DNA of 64,000 bases from Pseudomonas syringae CC1557 (GCF_000452705.1 NZ_CP007014.1:1736001-1800000), one strand, 5' to 3'; positions 25,702 through 35,584 are shown, counted from the first letter of the stretch. A program made the numbers and translations. Notes: generated from the sequence alone by a model not told the origin.

Positions 25702-28145
25702 GAAACCTCCTGAGCTGCTTGGGCTGTAGGGGAGAGTTGCGGCAGGCGGGTCAGGCGCAACGCGTTGAGTACCACGATCAGTGAACTGACCGACATGCCG
25801 ACGGCTGCCCATATGGGGGTCACCCAGCCCAGTGCGGCAAAGGGCAGCATCAGGCCATTGTACAGACCGGCCCAGACGAGGTTTTCGATAATGATCCGGC
25901 GGGTGCGGCGAGCCAGGATCAGCGCTTCGATCAGTACCCCTAACCGATTGCACAGCAGCACCGCGTCGGCGCTGGTTTTGGCAAGGTCGGTGGCTGACCC
26001 CATTGCCACGCTGATATCGGCAGCCGCCATGATCGGTACGTCGTTTACGCCATCCCCGATCATCAGCACCCTGCGGCCTTGCGCCTGCAAATGATGCAGC
26101 ACGGCCAGTTTATCGTCCGGGCGCATGTTGCCCCGCGAGTCGTCGAAGCCAAGCGCTGCGGCGACGCTGGCGACCATCGGCGAACTGTCACCGGATAACA
26201 TCAGGGTTTTCCAGCCGCGTGCCTTGCACGCCTGCAGCAGCGCTGCGTCTTCGCGCAGGCGGTCGTCGAGCACCAGCCACGCCAGCGGCCCTTGAGCATC
26301 GCCGAGCAGCAGCCACTGACCGGCTTCTTCGGGCATGGGTGGCACTTCAGTATTGCTCAGGGCGCAGACAAATGCCGGTTGGCCGATACGCAGGCGGCGT
26401 GCCCCGACGCCGCCTTCAAGACCCAGCCCCGGCAGGCTGTGTACGTCTTCGGCAGCCTGTGGCGCTTGCCCGAATGCTCTGGCGATAGGGTGTTCGGAAC
26501 GGTTCTCCAGCGCAGCGGCCAGTCCCAGACACTCATCGGCACTCAGTTCACTCAAGGGCAGAATACTGCGCAGGACCAGTCGCCCTTCGGTCAGGGTGCC
26601 GGTCTTGTCGAAGATCACCGTGTCGATCCGGTTCAGGCCCTCCAGCACATGGCCTCGGGTCAGCAACAGCCCAAGCCTGTGCAGCGTGCCGGTCGCTGCG
26701 GTCAAGGCAGTCGGAGTCGCCAGCGACAGCGCACACGGGCAGGTCGCGACCAGCATCGCCAGGACAATCCAGAACGCACGCGATGCATCGATCTGCCACC
26801 AGACCACCCCGATCACGGCCGCTGCGATCAGGGAAAACAGAAGGAACGCCTGTGCGGCACGGTCGGCGATCTGCGCCAGCCTGGGTTTTTCGCTCTGGGC
26901 CCGCTCCAGCAGCCTGACAATCGCGGACAGCTGTGTTGCCTCGCCCAGTGCCGACACCTGAACGGTTAACGGCCCTTCCACATTAAGCGTCCCGGCAGTG
27001 ACGGCGTCGCCGACGCCACGCGCCTGTGGCAGGTATTCACCGGTCAGCAGCGACTCGTCGACACTGGACTGACCTTCAAGAATCTTTCCGTCAGCAGGAA
27101 TCACCGCTCCGGGTTGCACCAGCACCCGATCAGCCAGACGTAGCTCGCTGAGCATGATGCGCTCGGTCTGATCTTCCTGGTTCAGGCGCAGGCATGAGGC
27201 AGGCAGCAGGTTGACCAGTTGTGCAGTGGCCGCAGCCGTGCGCTCGCGGGCTCGGCGCTCCAGATACCGTCCGGTCAGCAGAAACAGGGCGAACATCCCG
27301 ACTGCGTCGAAATACAGCTCGCCGGTGCCGGTGATCGTGGTCCAGATGCCTGCCACATAGGCTGCGCCAATCGCCAGAGACACCGAGACGTCCATCGTCA
27401 ATTGAAGGCTGCGCAGGTCACGCAGGGCGCCGCGAAAGAACGGCGCGCAGCTGTAAAACACGATGGGCGTGGTCAGAAACAGCGCCACCCAGCGCAGAAT
27501 GATGTGTAGCTGCGGGCTGAGGTCAATATTGAACTCTGGCCAGGTCGCCATGGTTGCCATCATGGCCTGAAACCACAGCAGGCCCGCCACCCCGAGTTGC
27601 CGCAACGCCAGCTTGTTGTCATGTGCAAGACGTTCGGCTGCGCGGTCGGCCTGCCAGGGGTGAGCCACATAGCCAATGATGCGCAACTCGTTGAGCAATT
27701 GGCTGAACAGCAGTTGTTCAGTGTGCCAGCGCACCTGAAGGCGGTGGCTGGACAGGTTCAGGCGCGCCTCGGCGACACCGGGCAATCTGCCGAGCCGCTG
27801 TTCGATCAGCCAGCCACAGGCTGCGCAACTGATGCCTTCGACCAGCAGTGTGGTTTGCGAAACCGTGCCTTCATGATGGACGAACGGTGCCTGCACGTCG
27901 GGACGGTCGTAAAGTTGCAGTTCTTCCAGCAATTGCGCAGGCAGGATGTCTGGGTTGGCTGATGCCTGACTGCGATGGCGGTAATAGTCTTCCAGCCCGG
28001 CAGCGACGATGGCCTCGGTCACGGCTTGGCAGCCGGGGCAGCACAACTCGCGGGTCTCGCCCAGCACCCGCGTGGTAAAGCGGCTGCCGGGCGGGACGGG
28101 CAGGGCGCAGTGGTAACAGCGGGTGGGGCTGGAAAGGGCAACCAC
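25680..28145 (-). CDS. ccoI: Cu+-exporting P-type ATPase CcoI (FixI)
   Basis: 821 aa, GTG start. Delivers copper across the inner membrane for the cbb3 oxidase. N-terminal Cys cluster ('CYHCALPV', 'CCPGCQAV'), an HMA domain with 'GISCAACGW', eight membrane segments, the metal-site 'TCPCALSLATPTAL', the phosphorylation motif 'DKTGTLTEG' and 'MIGDGVNDVPIMAAADISVA'. Between ccoH (2 bp gap) and ccoS (overlap). Confidence 0.96.
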   Translation of the reverse strand: MVALSSPTRCYHCALPVPPGSRFTTRVLGETRELCCPGCQAVTEAIVAAGLEDYYRHRSQASANPDILPAQLLEELQLYDRPDVQAPFVHHEGTVSQTTLLVEGISCAACGWLIEQRLGRLPGVAEARLNLSSHRLQVRWHTEQLLFSQLLNELRIIGYVAHPWQADRAAERLAHDNKLALRQLGVAGLLWFQAMMATMATWPEFNIDLSPQLHIILRWVALFLTTPIVFYSCAPFFRGALRDLRSLQLTMDVSVSLAIGAAYVAGIWTTITGTGELYFDAVGMFALFLLTGRYLERRARERTAAATAQLVNLLPASCLRLNQEDQTERIMLSELRLADRVLVQPGAVIPADGKILEGQSSVDESLLTGEYLPQARGVGDAVTAGTLNVEGPLTVQVSALGEATQLSAIVRLLERAQSEKPRLAQIADRAAQAFLLFSLIAAAVIGVVWWQIDASRAFWIVLAMLVATCPCALSLATPTALTAATGTLHRLGLLLTRGHVLEGLNRIDTVIFDKTGTLTEGRLVLRSILPLSELSADECLGLAAALENRSEHPIARAFGQAPQAAEDVHSLPGLGLEGGVGARRLRIGQPAFVCALSNTEVPPMPEEAGQWLLLGDAQGPLAWLVLDDRLREDAALLQACKARGWKTLMLSGDSSPMVASVAAALGFDDSRGNMRPDDKLAVLHHLQAQGRRVLMIGDGVNDVPIMAAADISVAMGSATDLAKTSADAVLLCNRLGVLIEALILARRTRRIIIENLVWAGLYNGLMLPFAALGWVTPIWAAVGMSVSSLIVVLNALRLTRLPQLSPTAQAAQEVSCPRFTS

Positions 28146-28147
28146 GG

Positions 28148-28684
28148 TCAGTCTTTCCGGCCTTGTACGGCCTGTAGCGGTTCGTCGCCGAGCGTCAGGT
28201 CTTCGCGGCCGATCTGCTCTTCTTCGAACAGGCGCCAGGTCTGGCCACCTTCGGCACCCAGCAGCTCGACAAAACGACGGCCTTCGACCTTGTCCTGCAA
28301 CTGACCGACATAACGGCCAGGTTCGGACGCGCTGCGCGTCAGGAAGACCCGACGGTCCCTGGCGGGCTGGGTGGGGGAAATGAGGTTCAGTTCTAGGCGC
28401 TCCGGCCCGCTGTTGCCGCTCAGGCGCACCTCTGCTTCTCCGGTAAGCTCGTCCAGATGAACGCGGGCGCGCAATTTGAGTGTCTGGGCCAGCAATTCGC
28501 GGTTGAGCGAGCGATTGATGCCTTTGCCGGCTTCGTAATAATTGTCGCTGACCAGATTGTCCGGGTTATTCACGGCGATGGTCACCATCGTCAGGCTCAG
28601 GGTCACCGAGCAGGTCAGGATGGCGATGATGAGCCACGGCCAGAGGTGCTTGTACCAGGGGCTTGAAGCAGTCGCAGCGGGCAT
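28148..28684 (-). CDS. ccoH: cbb3 oxidase assembly protein CcoH (FixH)
   Basis: 178 aa from ATG 28684. One membrane segment (about residues 12-35, 'WPWLIIAILTCSVTLSLTM') and a periplasmic domain containing 'NLVSDNYYEAGKGIN', the FixH signature. Stabilises assembly of the oxidase. The ATG is 11 bp from the ccoG stop; an alternative upstream start would overlap ccoG. Confidence 0.92.
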   Translation of the reverse strand: MPAATASSPWYKHLWPWLIIAILTCSVTLSLTMVTIAVNNPDNLVSDNYYEAGKGINRSLNRELLAQTLKLRARVHLDELTGEAEVRLSGNSGPERLELNLISPTQPARDRRVFLTRSASEPGRYVGQLQDKVEGRRFVELLGAEGGQTWRLFEEEQIGREDLTLGDEPLQAVQGRKD

Positions 28685-28694
28685 GAAAGTGCTC

Positions 28695-30113
28695 TTAACG
28701 AATAGTCGGTGGGCCAAGGAAGCTGCTTTGGGCTTCGACCTGAGTCTCGCCGTTGTCGATGTCGCTGAGGGTGAACGTTACCTGATTTCTGCTGGATGGC
28801 AGTTTCTCGGGAGCGCTGGACAACTCTACCGGCAAGCTGACGATCTGGCCTGCCGGAACCCTGATTTCGCGCGTACCTTGCAGCTTCAGATCAGGCACGC
28901 CACTGGCCTCAATCAGGTAAGTGTGATCGACCTGATCCTTGTTTATCACTTTCAGGCTGTAGACGTTTTCAATACGGCCTTCGGCATTTTCCCGGAACAG
29001 CATACGGTCTCTGCTGACATCCAGGCCTGTCAGCGGACGCAGGTAAAACGCGCTCGCCAGCAGCCCGATCATCAATAGCAGAGCCAGCGCATAGCCAATC
29101 AGGCGTGGTCTGAGGGTGTGGGTCTGCTGCCCGGACAGGTTGTGTTCGGTGGTGTAACGAATCAGGCCGCGAGGGTAATCCATTTTGTCCATGACCGTAT
29201 TGCAGGCATCGACACACGCCGCGCAACTGATGCACTCCACTTGCAGACCGTCGCGAATGTCGATGCCGGTCGGGCAGACCTGCACGCACATCGTACAGTC
29301 GGTACAGTCGCCCAGACCCATCGCCTTGTGATCAGCTTCTTTCTTGCGCGGCCCCCGGGCTTCGCCGCGGTCCGGGTCATAGGAAATGATCAGCGTGTCC
29401 TTGTCGAACATCACGCTCTGGAACCGCGCGTAGGGGCACATATAAATGCACACCTGCTCGCGCAGCCAGCCGGCATTGCCGTAGGTGGTCAGGGTGAAAA
29501 AACCGACCCAGAAATACGCCCAGCCGTCAGCTTCGCCGGTCACCAGTTCAACGCACAGGTCGCGGATCGGCGCAAAGTAACCGACAAAGGTCACTCCGGT
29601 AGCAAGGCCGATCAGCAGCCACAGGCTGTGCTTGGCGAACTTGCGGACCAGCTTGTTGGCACTGAACGGTGCGTGATCGAGCTTGATACGCTGGTTGCGG
29701 TCGCCCTCGGTGATCTTTTCGCACCACATGAAGATCCAGGTCCAGACGCTCTGCGGGCAGGTATAGCCGCACCAGACCCGTCCGGCATAGACGGTGATGA
29801 AGAACAGCCCGAAGGCTGCGACGATCAGAATCCCGGACAACAGGATGAAGTCCTGCGGCCAGAAGGTCGCGCCGAAGATGTAAAACTTGCGCTCCGGCAG
29901 ATTCCACCACACGGCCTGATGCCCATTGCGGGTCAGCCAGACCGTGCCGAAAAAGATCAGCAACAGCAAGGCGCCACCTGCCATTCGCACATTGCGAAAC
30001 AGGCCTTTGAAGGCGCGGGTATGAATCTTTTCCCGTGACGCGTAAAGCTCGACCGTTTCGCGGCTTTCAGCGGGGGCAGGGGTCATGTCGTGGAGCGGAA
30101 TCTGGTTGCTCAT
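28695..30113 (-). CDS. ccoG: Ferredoxin-like assembly protein CcoG (RdxA/FixG)
   Basis: 472 aa. Five membrane segments in the first half. Two [4Fe-4S] motifs in the middle ('CTDCTMCVQVCPTGIDI' and 'CISCAACVDACNTVMD'), then a C-terminal periplasmic Ig-like domain. Reduces Cu(II) to Cu(I) for the CcoI/cbb3 assembly route. First gene of ccoGHIS; a weak Anr-like site lies about 205 bp upstream. Confidence 0.95.
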   Translation of the reverse strand: MSNQIPLHDMTPAPAESRETVELYASREKIHTRAFKGLFRNVRMAGGALLLLIFFGTVWLTRNGHQAVWWNLPERKFYIFGATFWPQDFILLSGILIVAAFGLFFITVYAGRVWCGYTCPQSVWTWIFMWCEKITEGDRNQRIKLDHAPFSANKLVRKFAKHSLWLLIGLATGVTFVGYFAPIRDLCVELVTGEADGWAYFWVGFFTLTTYGNAGWLREQVCIYMCPYARFQSVMFDKDTLIISYDPDRGEARGPRKKEADHKAMGLGDCTDCTMCVQVCPTGIDIRDGLQVECISCAACVDACNTVMDKMDYPRGLIRYTTEHNLSGQQTHTLRPRLIGYALALLLMIGLLASAFYLRPLTGLDVSRDRMLFRENAEGRIENVYSLKVINKDQVDHTYLIEASGVPDLKLQGTREIRVPAGQIVSLPVELSSAPEKLPSSRNQVTFTLSDIDNGETQVEAQSSFLGPPTIR

Positions 30114-30317
30114 TGAAGTGTTCTGTATGTGAGGCTCTGAGTTGCGCGGGTCGAATAATGGGCATACGGATAGGGCGGATGGATCACCCTGACGTCAAGC
30201 GACCTGGATGCCGATCGCCAGTATGCGCCTAGCGAAGATTTTCAACACATTATGCTCCAGCCCTATTCGCAGCGTCGCATCCGGCCGGAACGATTGCTAT
30301 CGGTTTTGAAACACGCG

Positions 30318-30331
30318 TTGACGACTATCAG
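30318..30331 (-). promoter_or_regulatory. Weak candidate Anr box for ccoGHIS
   Basis: TTGACGACTATCAG on the plus strand matches TTGAT-N4-ATCAA at 8 of 10 fixed positions. It is 205-218 bp before the ccoG ATG, which is rather far for a class II activator site unless the transcript leader is long. Reported because it is the only such site in this gap. Confidence 0.3.
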
Positions 30332-30422
30332 GGGGACGATGATGATAAGTCTGGCGACGATACGGCTTTGAACGGCATGAGGATGAGTTGCGGTCCCGAG
30401 ACTTAATGTGTCGGCAATGGCA

Positions 30423-30449
30423 GTCGTGAGGATTTCAGGCTGTCACGAC
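30423..30449 (-). terminator. Possible hairpin after ccoP
   Basis: A 7-bp perfect stem GTCGTGA / TCACGAC with a 13-nt loop, 29 bp after the ccoP stop. No clear T-tract, so termination is only suggested. Confidence 0.3.
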
Positions 30450-30477
30450 GCCAGGCACACTGTCTGCCAGAGCCGTA

Positions 30478-31455
30478 TTACTCTTTTTCAGTAGACTTCT
30501 CCTGGCGGGACAGGCTGTAAACATAGGCAGCCAGAATATGCACACGATCATTGCCCAGCAGTGCTTGCTGAGCAGGCATCTGGCCCTGGCGGCCGTCGCG
30601 GATGGTTTGCTGCAGTTGCGCGAAACTTGAACCATAGATGAAGGCGCGAGGATGCGTCAGGTCTGGCGCGCCCAGCAGGGGCATCCCTTTGCCTTCCGGC
30701 CCGTGGCAGGCAGCACAAAGGGTAGAGAACGTCTTCTGACCGGCGGCCGGGTCTGCATTGACGCCTTCCGGAAGCGGCCGTGCGTTCAGTTGGGTCAGCA
30801 CGTAAGCCGCCACATCGCGAACCCCTTGTTCGCCAAGTGCTCCACCCAGCGCCGGCATCACGCCATTGCGGCCTCCCATGATGGAGTCCTTGATCGCTTT
30901 TGCATCGCCGCCCCAGCGCCAGTCCGCATCGGTCAGATTCGGAAAACCGTAGGCGCCCCTGGCATCAGAGCCATGGCAGACCGAGCAGTTGGAGGCGAAC
31001 AGGCGAGCGCCTATTTTTAGCGCCTGAGGGTCTTTTGCTACATCTTCGACGGGCATCGAAGCGTATTTGGCGAACAGCGGGCCATAACGTGCCTCGGCAG
31101 TTGCGACCTCCCTTTCCCACTCGTGAACACTGGTCCAGCCTTGCTGACCGTCGGAGAACTGGACCTTGGTTTCCTTGTCCCGGTACTCATAACCGGGCAG
31201 CAGACCCTGCCAGTTACCCAGCCCCGGGTACAACACCAGATAGCCCAGCGCAAAAACCAGGGTGGCGATGAACAGTTTGAACCACCAGCCGGGCAGCGGG
31301 TTGTCGTACTCCTCGATGCCATCGAACGAGTGCCCGACTTTTTCTTCGGTCGACTCGTTGCGTTGACCTTTGCGCGTGCTCAGCAGCAGCCAGAGAATGG
31401 CGATCAGTGTGCCCAGCGTCAGCACCGTGACATACAAGCTCCAGAACGTGCTCAT
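30478..31455 (-). CDS. ccoP: cbb3 cytochrome c oxidase subunit III, CcoP (diheme)
   Basis: 325 aa. An N-terminal membrane region (about residues 5-23 and 55-77), then two cytochrome c domains with heme sites CSVCH and CAACH and axial-Met regions ('[11 protein letters not shown]', '[12 protein letters not shown]'). Passes electrons from CcoO to the CcoN active site. Start overlaps the ccoQ stop by 4 bp. Confidence 0.96.
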   Translation of the reverse strand: MSTFWSLYVTVLTLGTLIAILWLLLSTRKGQRNESTEEKVGHSFDGIEEYDNPLPGWWFKLFIATLVFALGYLVLYPGLGNWQGLLPGYEYRDKETKVQFSDGQQGWTSVHEWEREVATAEARYGPLFAKYASMPVEDVAKDPQALKIGARLFASNCSVCHGSDARGAYGFPNLTDADWRWGGDAKAIKDSIMGGRNGVMPALGGALGEQGVRDVAAYVLTQLNARPLPEGVNADPAAGQKTFSTLCAACHGPEGKGMPLLGAPDLTHPRAFIYGSSFAQLQQTIRDGRQGQMPAQQALLGNDRVHILAAYVYSLSRQEKSTEKE

Positions 31456-31646
31456 GGCCTGTCTTCCTGTTCGGCTCTGGCATGCTCGACCTTGCTGATG
31501 GCTTCAGGGTCGTCGGCGAAGGGCAGCAGGGTTGCATCGTCGAACTGTGCTTTGCGCGCCGGGCTGAATACCCACAGCATCAGACCGATGAACGCCAGCA
31601 TCACCACCAGTGTGCCGAGTCCTCGAATCATTCCGATGTCCATCAT
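31452..31646 (-). CDS. ccoQ: cbb3 oxidase subunit IV, CcoQ
   Basis: 64 aa from the ATG at 31646 (31643 and an upstream GTG at 31652 are alternatives). One membrane segment ('[20 protein letters not shown]', about residues 6-25) then a charged tail. CcoQ stabilises the CcoNOP complex. It begins 3 bp after the ccoO stop and overlaps ccoP by 4 bp. Confidence 0.9.
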   Translation of the reverse strand: MMDIGMIRGLGTLVVMLAFIGLMLWVFSPARKAQFDDATLLPFADDPEAISKVEHARAEQEDRP

Positions 31647-31648
31647 GA

Positions 31649-32257
31649 TCACCGCTTGCTTTTAATGAGGGTGCCGAGGCCTTGCAGGTAGGCCACCAGC
31701 GCGTCCATTTCGGTCTTGCCTTGCACCGCCGCCGCAGCCCCTGCAATGTCTGCGTCGGTGTAGGGCGTGCCGAGCGTGCGCAGCACCTGCAGCTTTTTCG
31801 CGGTCTGCGTGCTGTCGAGTTTCTTGCCTGCCAGGAACGGGTAGGCTGGCATGATCGAGGTGGGTACGAGGTCACGTGGATTGTACAAATGCGCTCTATG
31901 CCATTCATCCGAGTAACGCCCGCCGATCCTCGCGAGGTCCGGCCCGGTGCGTTTCGACCCCCACAGGAACGGGTGATCCCAGACGCTTTCGCCTGCCACC
32001 GAATAGTGCCCGTAACGCTCGGTTTCGGCGCGGAATGGGCGAATCATCTGTGAATGGCAACCCACGCAACCGTTGGCAATGAACACGTCGCGGCCTTCCA
32101 CTTCCAGCGCGGTGCGCGGCTTCATGCCCTCGATCGGCTGATTGGTCACGTCCTGAAAGAACAGCGGGACGATCTGCGTCAGGCCGCCGATGCTCACCGC
32201 GATGACCATGAAAAAAGCCAGCAGGCCGACGTTTTTTTCGAGCGCATCATGCTTCAT
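31649..32257 (-). CDS. ccoO: cbb3 cytochrome c oxidase subunit II, CcoO (monoheme)
   Basis: 202 aa. N-terminal membrane anchor (about residues 9-33) and a periplasmic cytochrome c domain with CVGCH at about residues 64-68 ('[17 protein letters not shown]'). 'SIMPAYPFL' provides the axial Met region. Start overlaps the ccoN stop by 4 bp. Confidence 0.96.
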   Translation of the reverse strand: MKHDALEKNVGLLAFFMVIAVSIGGLTQIVPLFFQDVTNQPIEGMKPRTALEVEGRDVFIANGCVGCHSQMIRPFRAETERYGHYSVAGESVWDHPFLWGSKRTGPDLARIGGRYSDEWHRAHLYNPRDLVPTSIMPAYPFLAGKKLDSTQTAKKLQVLRTLGTPYTDADIAGAAAAVQGKTEMDALVAYLQGLGTLIKSKR

Positions 32258-33699
32258 GAATGAGCTCCCGATACCGTGATCCGTGCTGCGGCTTGTGTGG
32301 CCTGCGGGTCCGCCCCGCGTATTGTGCGCAGCACGTTATAGGCCATCAACAGCATCCCACTGGTGAAAATGGCGCCGCCGATGGCCCGCACGACATACCC
32401 CATATGGCTGGCCTGCATGGCTTCGACGAACGAGTAGGTCAGCGTGCCATCCTCGCTCACTGCGCGCCACATCAGGCCCTGGGTGATGCCATTGACCCAC
32501 ATCGACGAGATGTACAGTACGGTGCCGATGGTCGCGAGCCAGAAGTGCGCGTTGATCAGGCCGACACTGTGCATCTGCGGGCGGGCGTAAAGTTTCGGAA
32601 TCATGTGATACAGCGAACCGATGGTGATCATGGCTACCCAGCCCAGCGCCCCGGAATGAACATGGCCGATGGTCCAGTCGGTGTAGTGCGACAGCGAGTT
32701 GACGGTCTTGATCGCCATCATCGGTCCTTCGAATGTCGACATGCCATAAAACGCCAGCGACACCACCAGAAAACGCAGAATCGAATCGGTACGCAGCTTA
32801 TGCCAGGCCCCTGACAGGGTCATCATGCCGTTGATCATGCCGCCCCAGCTGGGCACCAGCAGGATGATCGACATCACCATGCCCAGAGACTGAGCCCAGT
32901 CCGGCAGCGCGGTGTAATGCAGGTGGTGCGGGCCGGCCCAGATATACAGGGTGATCAATGCCCAGAAGTGCACGATGGACAGGCGATAGGAGTAGACCGG
33001 ACGCTCGGCCTGCTTGGGCACGAAGTAATACATCATCCCGAGAAAACCAGTGGTCAGGAAAAACCCCACGGCATTGTGCCCATACCACCACTGGATCATG
33101 GCGTCGGTTGCCCCGGCGTAGGCCGAGTAGGATTTGAACAGGCTCACCGGCAGCGAGATGTGGTTGACGATGTGCAGCATGCCGGTCACGACGATGAACG
33201 CGCCATAGAACCAGTTGGCGACATAAATGTGGCGGGTCTTGCGTATCACAATGGTGCCGAAGAAGACCGCCGCGTAGGCCGCCCAGACGATGGCCAGCAG
33301 TATCGCAATCGGCCATTCGAGTTCGGCATATTCCTTGGTGGTGGTGTAACCCATGGGCAAACTGACGACTGCCCCGACGATCACGGCTTGCCAGCCCCAA
33401 AAGGTAAAGGCCGCCAGACCGTCGGAAATCAAGCGTGTCTGGCAGGTTCGCTGCACCACGTAATAGGAGGTGGCGAACAGCGCGCAACCGCCGAAAGCGA
33501 AGATCACCAGATTGGTATGCAGCGGTCGCAGGCGTCCGAAGGTGGTCCACTCCAGCTCCAGATTAAGCCCGGGCCAGACCAATTGCGACGCGATAAACAC
33601 GCCCAGCCCCATGCCGATAACGCCCCACACCACAGACATGATGGCGAACTGGCGCACCACTGTGTAGTTATAGGCAGTCGGAGTGATTGCTGTGCTCAT
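32254..33699 (-). CDS. ccoN: cbb3 cytochrome c oxidase subunit I, CcoN
   Basis: 481 aa from the ATG at 33699 ([14 protein letters not shown]), after GGAAG. The catalytic heme-copper subunit: 12 membrane segments, conserved His such as '[18 protein letters not shown]', '[13 protein letters not shown]' and '[15 protein letters not shown]'. Reduces oxygen at low tension while pumping protons. Only one ccoNOQP set is complete in this window. Confidence 0.97.
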   Translation of the reverse strand: MSTAITPTAYNYTVVRQFAIMSVVWGVIGMGLGVFIASQLVWPGLNLELEWTTFGRLRPLHTNLVIFAFGGCALFATSYYVVQRTCQTRLISDGLAAFTFWGWQAVIVGAVVSLPMGYTTTKEYAELEWPIAILLAIVWAAYAAVFFGTIVIRKTRHIYVANWFYGAFIVVTGMLHIVNHISLPVSLFKSYSAYAGATDAMIQWWYGHNAVGFFLTTGFLGMMYYFVPKQAERPVYSYRLSIVHFWALITLYIWAGPHHLHYTALPDWAQSLGMVMSIILLVPSWGGMINGMMTLSGAWHKLRTDSILRFLVVSLAFYGMSTFEGPMMAIKTVNSLSHYTDWTIGHVHSGALGWVAMITIGSLYHMIPKLYARPQMHSVGLINAHFWLATIGTVLYISSMWVNGITQGLMWRAVSEDGTLTYSFVEAMQASHMGYVVRAIGGAIFTSGMLLMAYNVLRTIRGADPQATQAAARITVSGAHS

Positions 33700-34014
33700 T
33701 GCAGACTTCCACAATTCAGAGGGTGACCAGAGACGTATTCGGATGCGGGCGATGCAGGCTCGGCAATCGCACCAAGGCAGACCGAAGGGCAGGGGCAGGA
33801 CCGGACATGTGAGTGATCAGATGTCGGGTATGTGCAGCAGACCGTGTGCTGGCAAGCTTAACTTTGAAAACGGGGTCTGGGAAGTCGCAGCAATCAGCTG
33901 CCATGTGCAGCCTGGATTCCGCACCCCGTTGCAGGGTGCGGAGTTCAGGTTCTGCCACCGGGTTGTAGCATGACGGTGCAGCTATTCCGTACAGACGAGT
34001 TGATCAGGACTCCC
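33700..34014. other. Upstream region of ccoN
   Basis: About 315 bp without a supported gene. No TTGAT-N4-ATCAA site was found, which agrees with the constitutive cco-1 operon of P. aeruginosa. The ccoN promoter presumably lies here, but no box could be fixed by eye. Confidence 0.4.
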
Positions 34015-34265
34015 GGAAGGGCTGCACACTTGTCTGGTCCGCAGTTGGAGCGTGTCATCGTCCGGCAAAATGGCCTGAGCAGGTAAATGACGCTGGAGAC
34101 CGATTCGGTGGGGTGTCGCTACCGTGCGAAGCTGATGCCGCTTATGAAACCGCCCGGTTGTGTCAGGTTTGGGGCGCCCATTGCCTCGACACCGTTACCT
34201 TTCGCACCCTGACAGATTACGCGGCCACAGCTGAATAGTTGCTGTCCGGCGGCCGTGGGTACATT
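34015..34265 (-). pseudogene. Decayed fragment of a second ccoP (C-terminal heme domain)
   Basis: On the minus strand 34265-34122 reads 'NVPTAAGQQLFS', 'GNGVEAMGAPNLT' and 'FISGISFAR' before a TAG at 34119. The intact CcoP of this window has '[12 protein letters not shown]', '[13 protein letters not shown]' and 'FIYGSSFAQ' in the same order. The heme motif is ruined (CAACH became VICQ). After a frameshift, 34080-34015 reads 'AQAILPDDDTLQL' and 'VCSPS' against '[13 protein letters not shown]' and 'VYSLS'; the last 11 bases before this point (CCTGCTCAG region) match ccoP at the DNA level. Position just upstream of ccoN is where P. aeruginosa carries ccoP2. Confidence 0.82.
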
Positions 34266-34343
34266 CCGGTTGCCGTGCAACACCCAGGCGATTCGCGGTT
34301 TATAGTGGCGAACTACTGACAGACTCACCGGGACCCGACAGGC

Positions 34344-35033
34344 ATGAGCAAAGGTTTATCACTCGCCAGCAATGACGATCAATGGCTACAGCGTGTTCGC
34401 GAGAGCGGCTGGATATGGACAGCGGGGCAACCGGTCGACGGGCTGGAACCGCTGACGTTGGTGCTGGCGCACGGGGCGGGCGCGCCGATGGACAGCAGTT
34501 TCATGAACGACATGGTTGCGCACCTTGCGACGCAGGGCGTCAGTGTTCTGCGCTTCGAGTTTCCGTACATGGCCCAGCGGCGAGAGGGGGGCAGCAAGCG
34601 CCCGCCCAACCCGCAAGCTCAGTTGCTCGACTGCTGGCGCGAGATTTATGCAAGCGTGCGAAGTTCTATCAAGGGACGCTTGGCGGTGGGTGGCAAATCG
34701 ATGGGCGGACGCATGGCCAGTCTGATTGCCGATGAGTTACAGGTCGATGCGCTGGTATGCCTGGGCTATCCGTTCTATGCCGTGGGCAAACCGGACAAAC
34801 CACGTGTCGCTCACCTGGCCGAGCTGAAAACACCGACGCTTATCGTGCAGGGCGAGCGTGACGCCTTGGGCAATCGAGACGCTGTCGAGGGTTACACACT
34901 CTCCGGCGCGATTCATGTGCATTGGTTACCGACCGCCAATCACGACCTGAAGCCGCTGAAAGTCGCAGGCGTCAGTCACGACCAGTGCCTGGCCGAATCC
35001 GCACGGGAGATTGCCCGGTTTCTGTGCACCTGA
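34344..35033 (+). CDS. Alpha/beta hydrolase, KANL3/Tex30 type
   Basis: 229 aa. Nucleophile elbow 'VGGKSMGGRMAS' (G-K-S-M-G), the early 'LVLAHGAGAPMDSSFM' oxyanion region, and late 'QGERDALGNRD' and 'ANHDLKPLK' supplying Asp and His. Typical single-domain hydrolase of unknown substrate. No close operon partner; start ATG at 34344. Function beyond the fold is not inferred. Confidence 0.85.
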   Translation: MSKGLSLASNDDQWLQRVRESGWIWTAGQPVDGLEPLTLVLAHGAGAPMDSSFMNDMVAHLATQGVSVLRFEFPYMAQRREGGSKRPPNPQAQLLDCWREIYASVRSSIKGRLAVGGKSMGGRMASLIADELQVDALVCLGYPFYAVGKPDKPRVAHLAELKTPTLIVQGERDALGNRDAVEGYTLSGAIHVHWLPTANHDLKPLKVAGVSHDQCLAESAREIARFLCT

Positions 35034-35034
35034 G

Positions 35035-35493
35035 TTAAAGACAGCGCAGATCGAAACGGCCTTCTGTTACCTCGAAGTTGATCGATGACAGGCTAAAACT
35101 GAAGTGCCCCCTCAAGCGCAGGGTGCAGGGGTCGGCTTCAAGCAGGGTCAGCACGCCGCCCTGGAAATGCGCGGAATGATAGAGGGTGCTCCGTTGGAGC
35201 GACCGTTCGTTGTAAATCACCTTGATCCGATCATTGCCTGGCAGGCGGTGAGTGCCCGGTTCGAGGTCTCGGTCCAGATACAAGCCGATGCTGGCCCGTA
35301 TGCGACCGGCCTTGCCATCGGCGATAACCTTCCAGACCCAGCGGTCAGGCTTGTGAGTCAGCTCCGAGCGCAGGGCGAGTCGTCCCTGCAGCGATGAGAC
35401 GATAAGCGGCTGCTTGTTGATGTGTGCTTCGAAGCTGCCCTCACGCAGGGGCAGCGGAACACAAGATGTGGCTGGCAAAGTGCTTGTGTGCAT
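35035..35493 (-). CDS. Hypothetical protein, 152 aa
   Basis: Convergent with the hydrolase, 1 bp apart. Rich in beta-strand-like segments ('SFEAHINKQPLIVSSLQG', 'RIRASIGLYLDRDLEPGTHR', 'HFSFSLSSINFEVTEGRFDL'), suggesting a small beta-barrel or jelly-roll fold. No signal peptide, membrane segment or recognised motif. G+C is like the neighbouring core genes and not like the island that follows. Family not recognised. Confidence 0.65.
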   Translation of the reverse strand: MHTSTLPATSCVPLPLREGSFEAHINKQPLIVSSLQGRLALRSELTHKPDRWVWKVIADGKAGRIRASIGLYLDRDLEPGTHRLPGNDRIKVIYNERSLQRSTLYHSAHFQGGVLTLLEADPCTLRLRGHFSFSLSSINFEVTEGRFDLRCL

Positions 35494-35527
35494 GGTCGGA
35501 CTCTTGACGGCTTTTAAAGAAACTATA

Positions 35528-35552
35528 GGGCGTTACCTTTCGGGTAACGCCC
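35528..35552 (-). terminator. Intrinsic terminator after the 530-aa Ig-module gene
   Basis: GGGCGTTACC / GGTAACGCCC stem of 10 bp with a 5-nt loop, 33 bp past the stop at 35585, followed on the minus strand by an AT-rich tail (TATAGTTTCTTT). Confidence 0.65.
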
Positions 35553-35584
35553 TGCCTGATAATCAAAGAGGTTTCAGCAGACGG

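Larger units (their letters stand above)
30114..30477. other. Gap between ccoG and ccoP: promoter region
   Basis: 364 bp with no supported gene. It holds a possible Anr box (30318-30331), a hairpin GTCGTGA / TCACGAC (30423-30449) that may end the ccoNOQP transcript, and otherwise unremarkable sequence. Confidence 0.5.

Noticed and set aside
33716..33958. 80-aa minus-strand frame upstream of ccoN
   Set aside because: No homology seen and no start signal; probably part of the ccoN promoter region.
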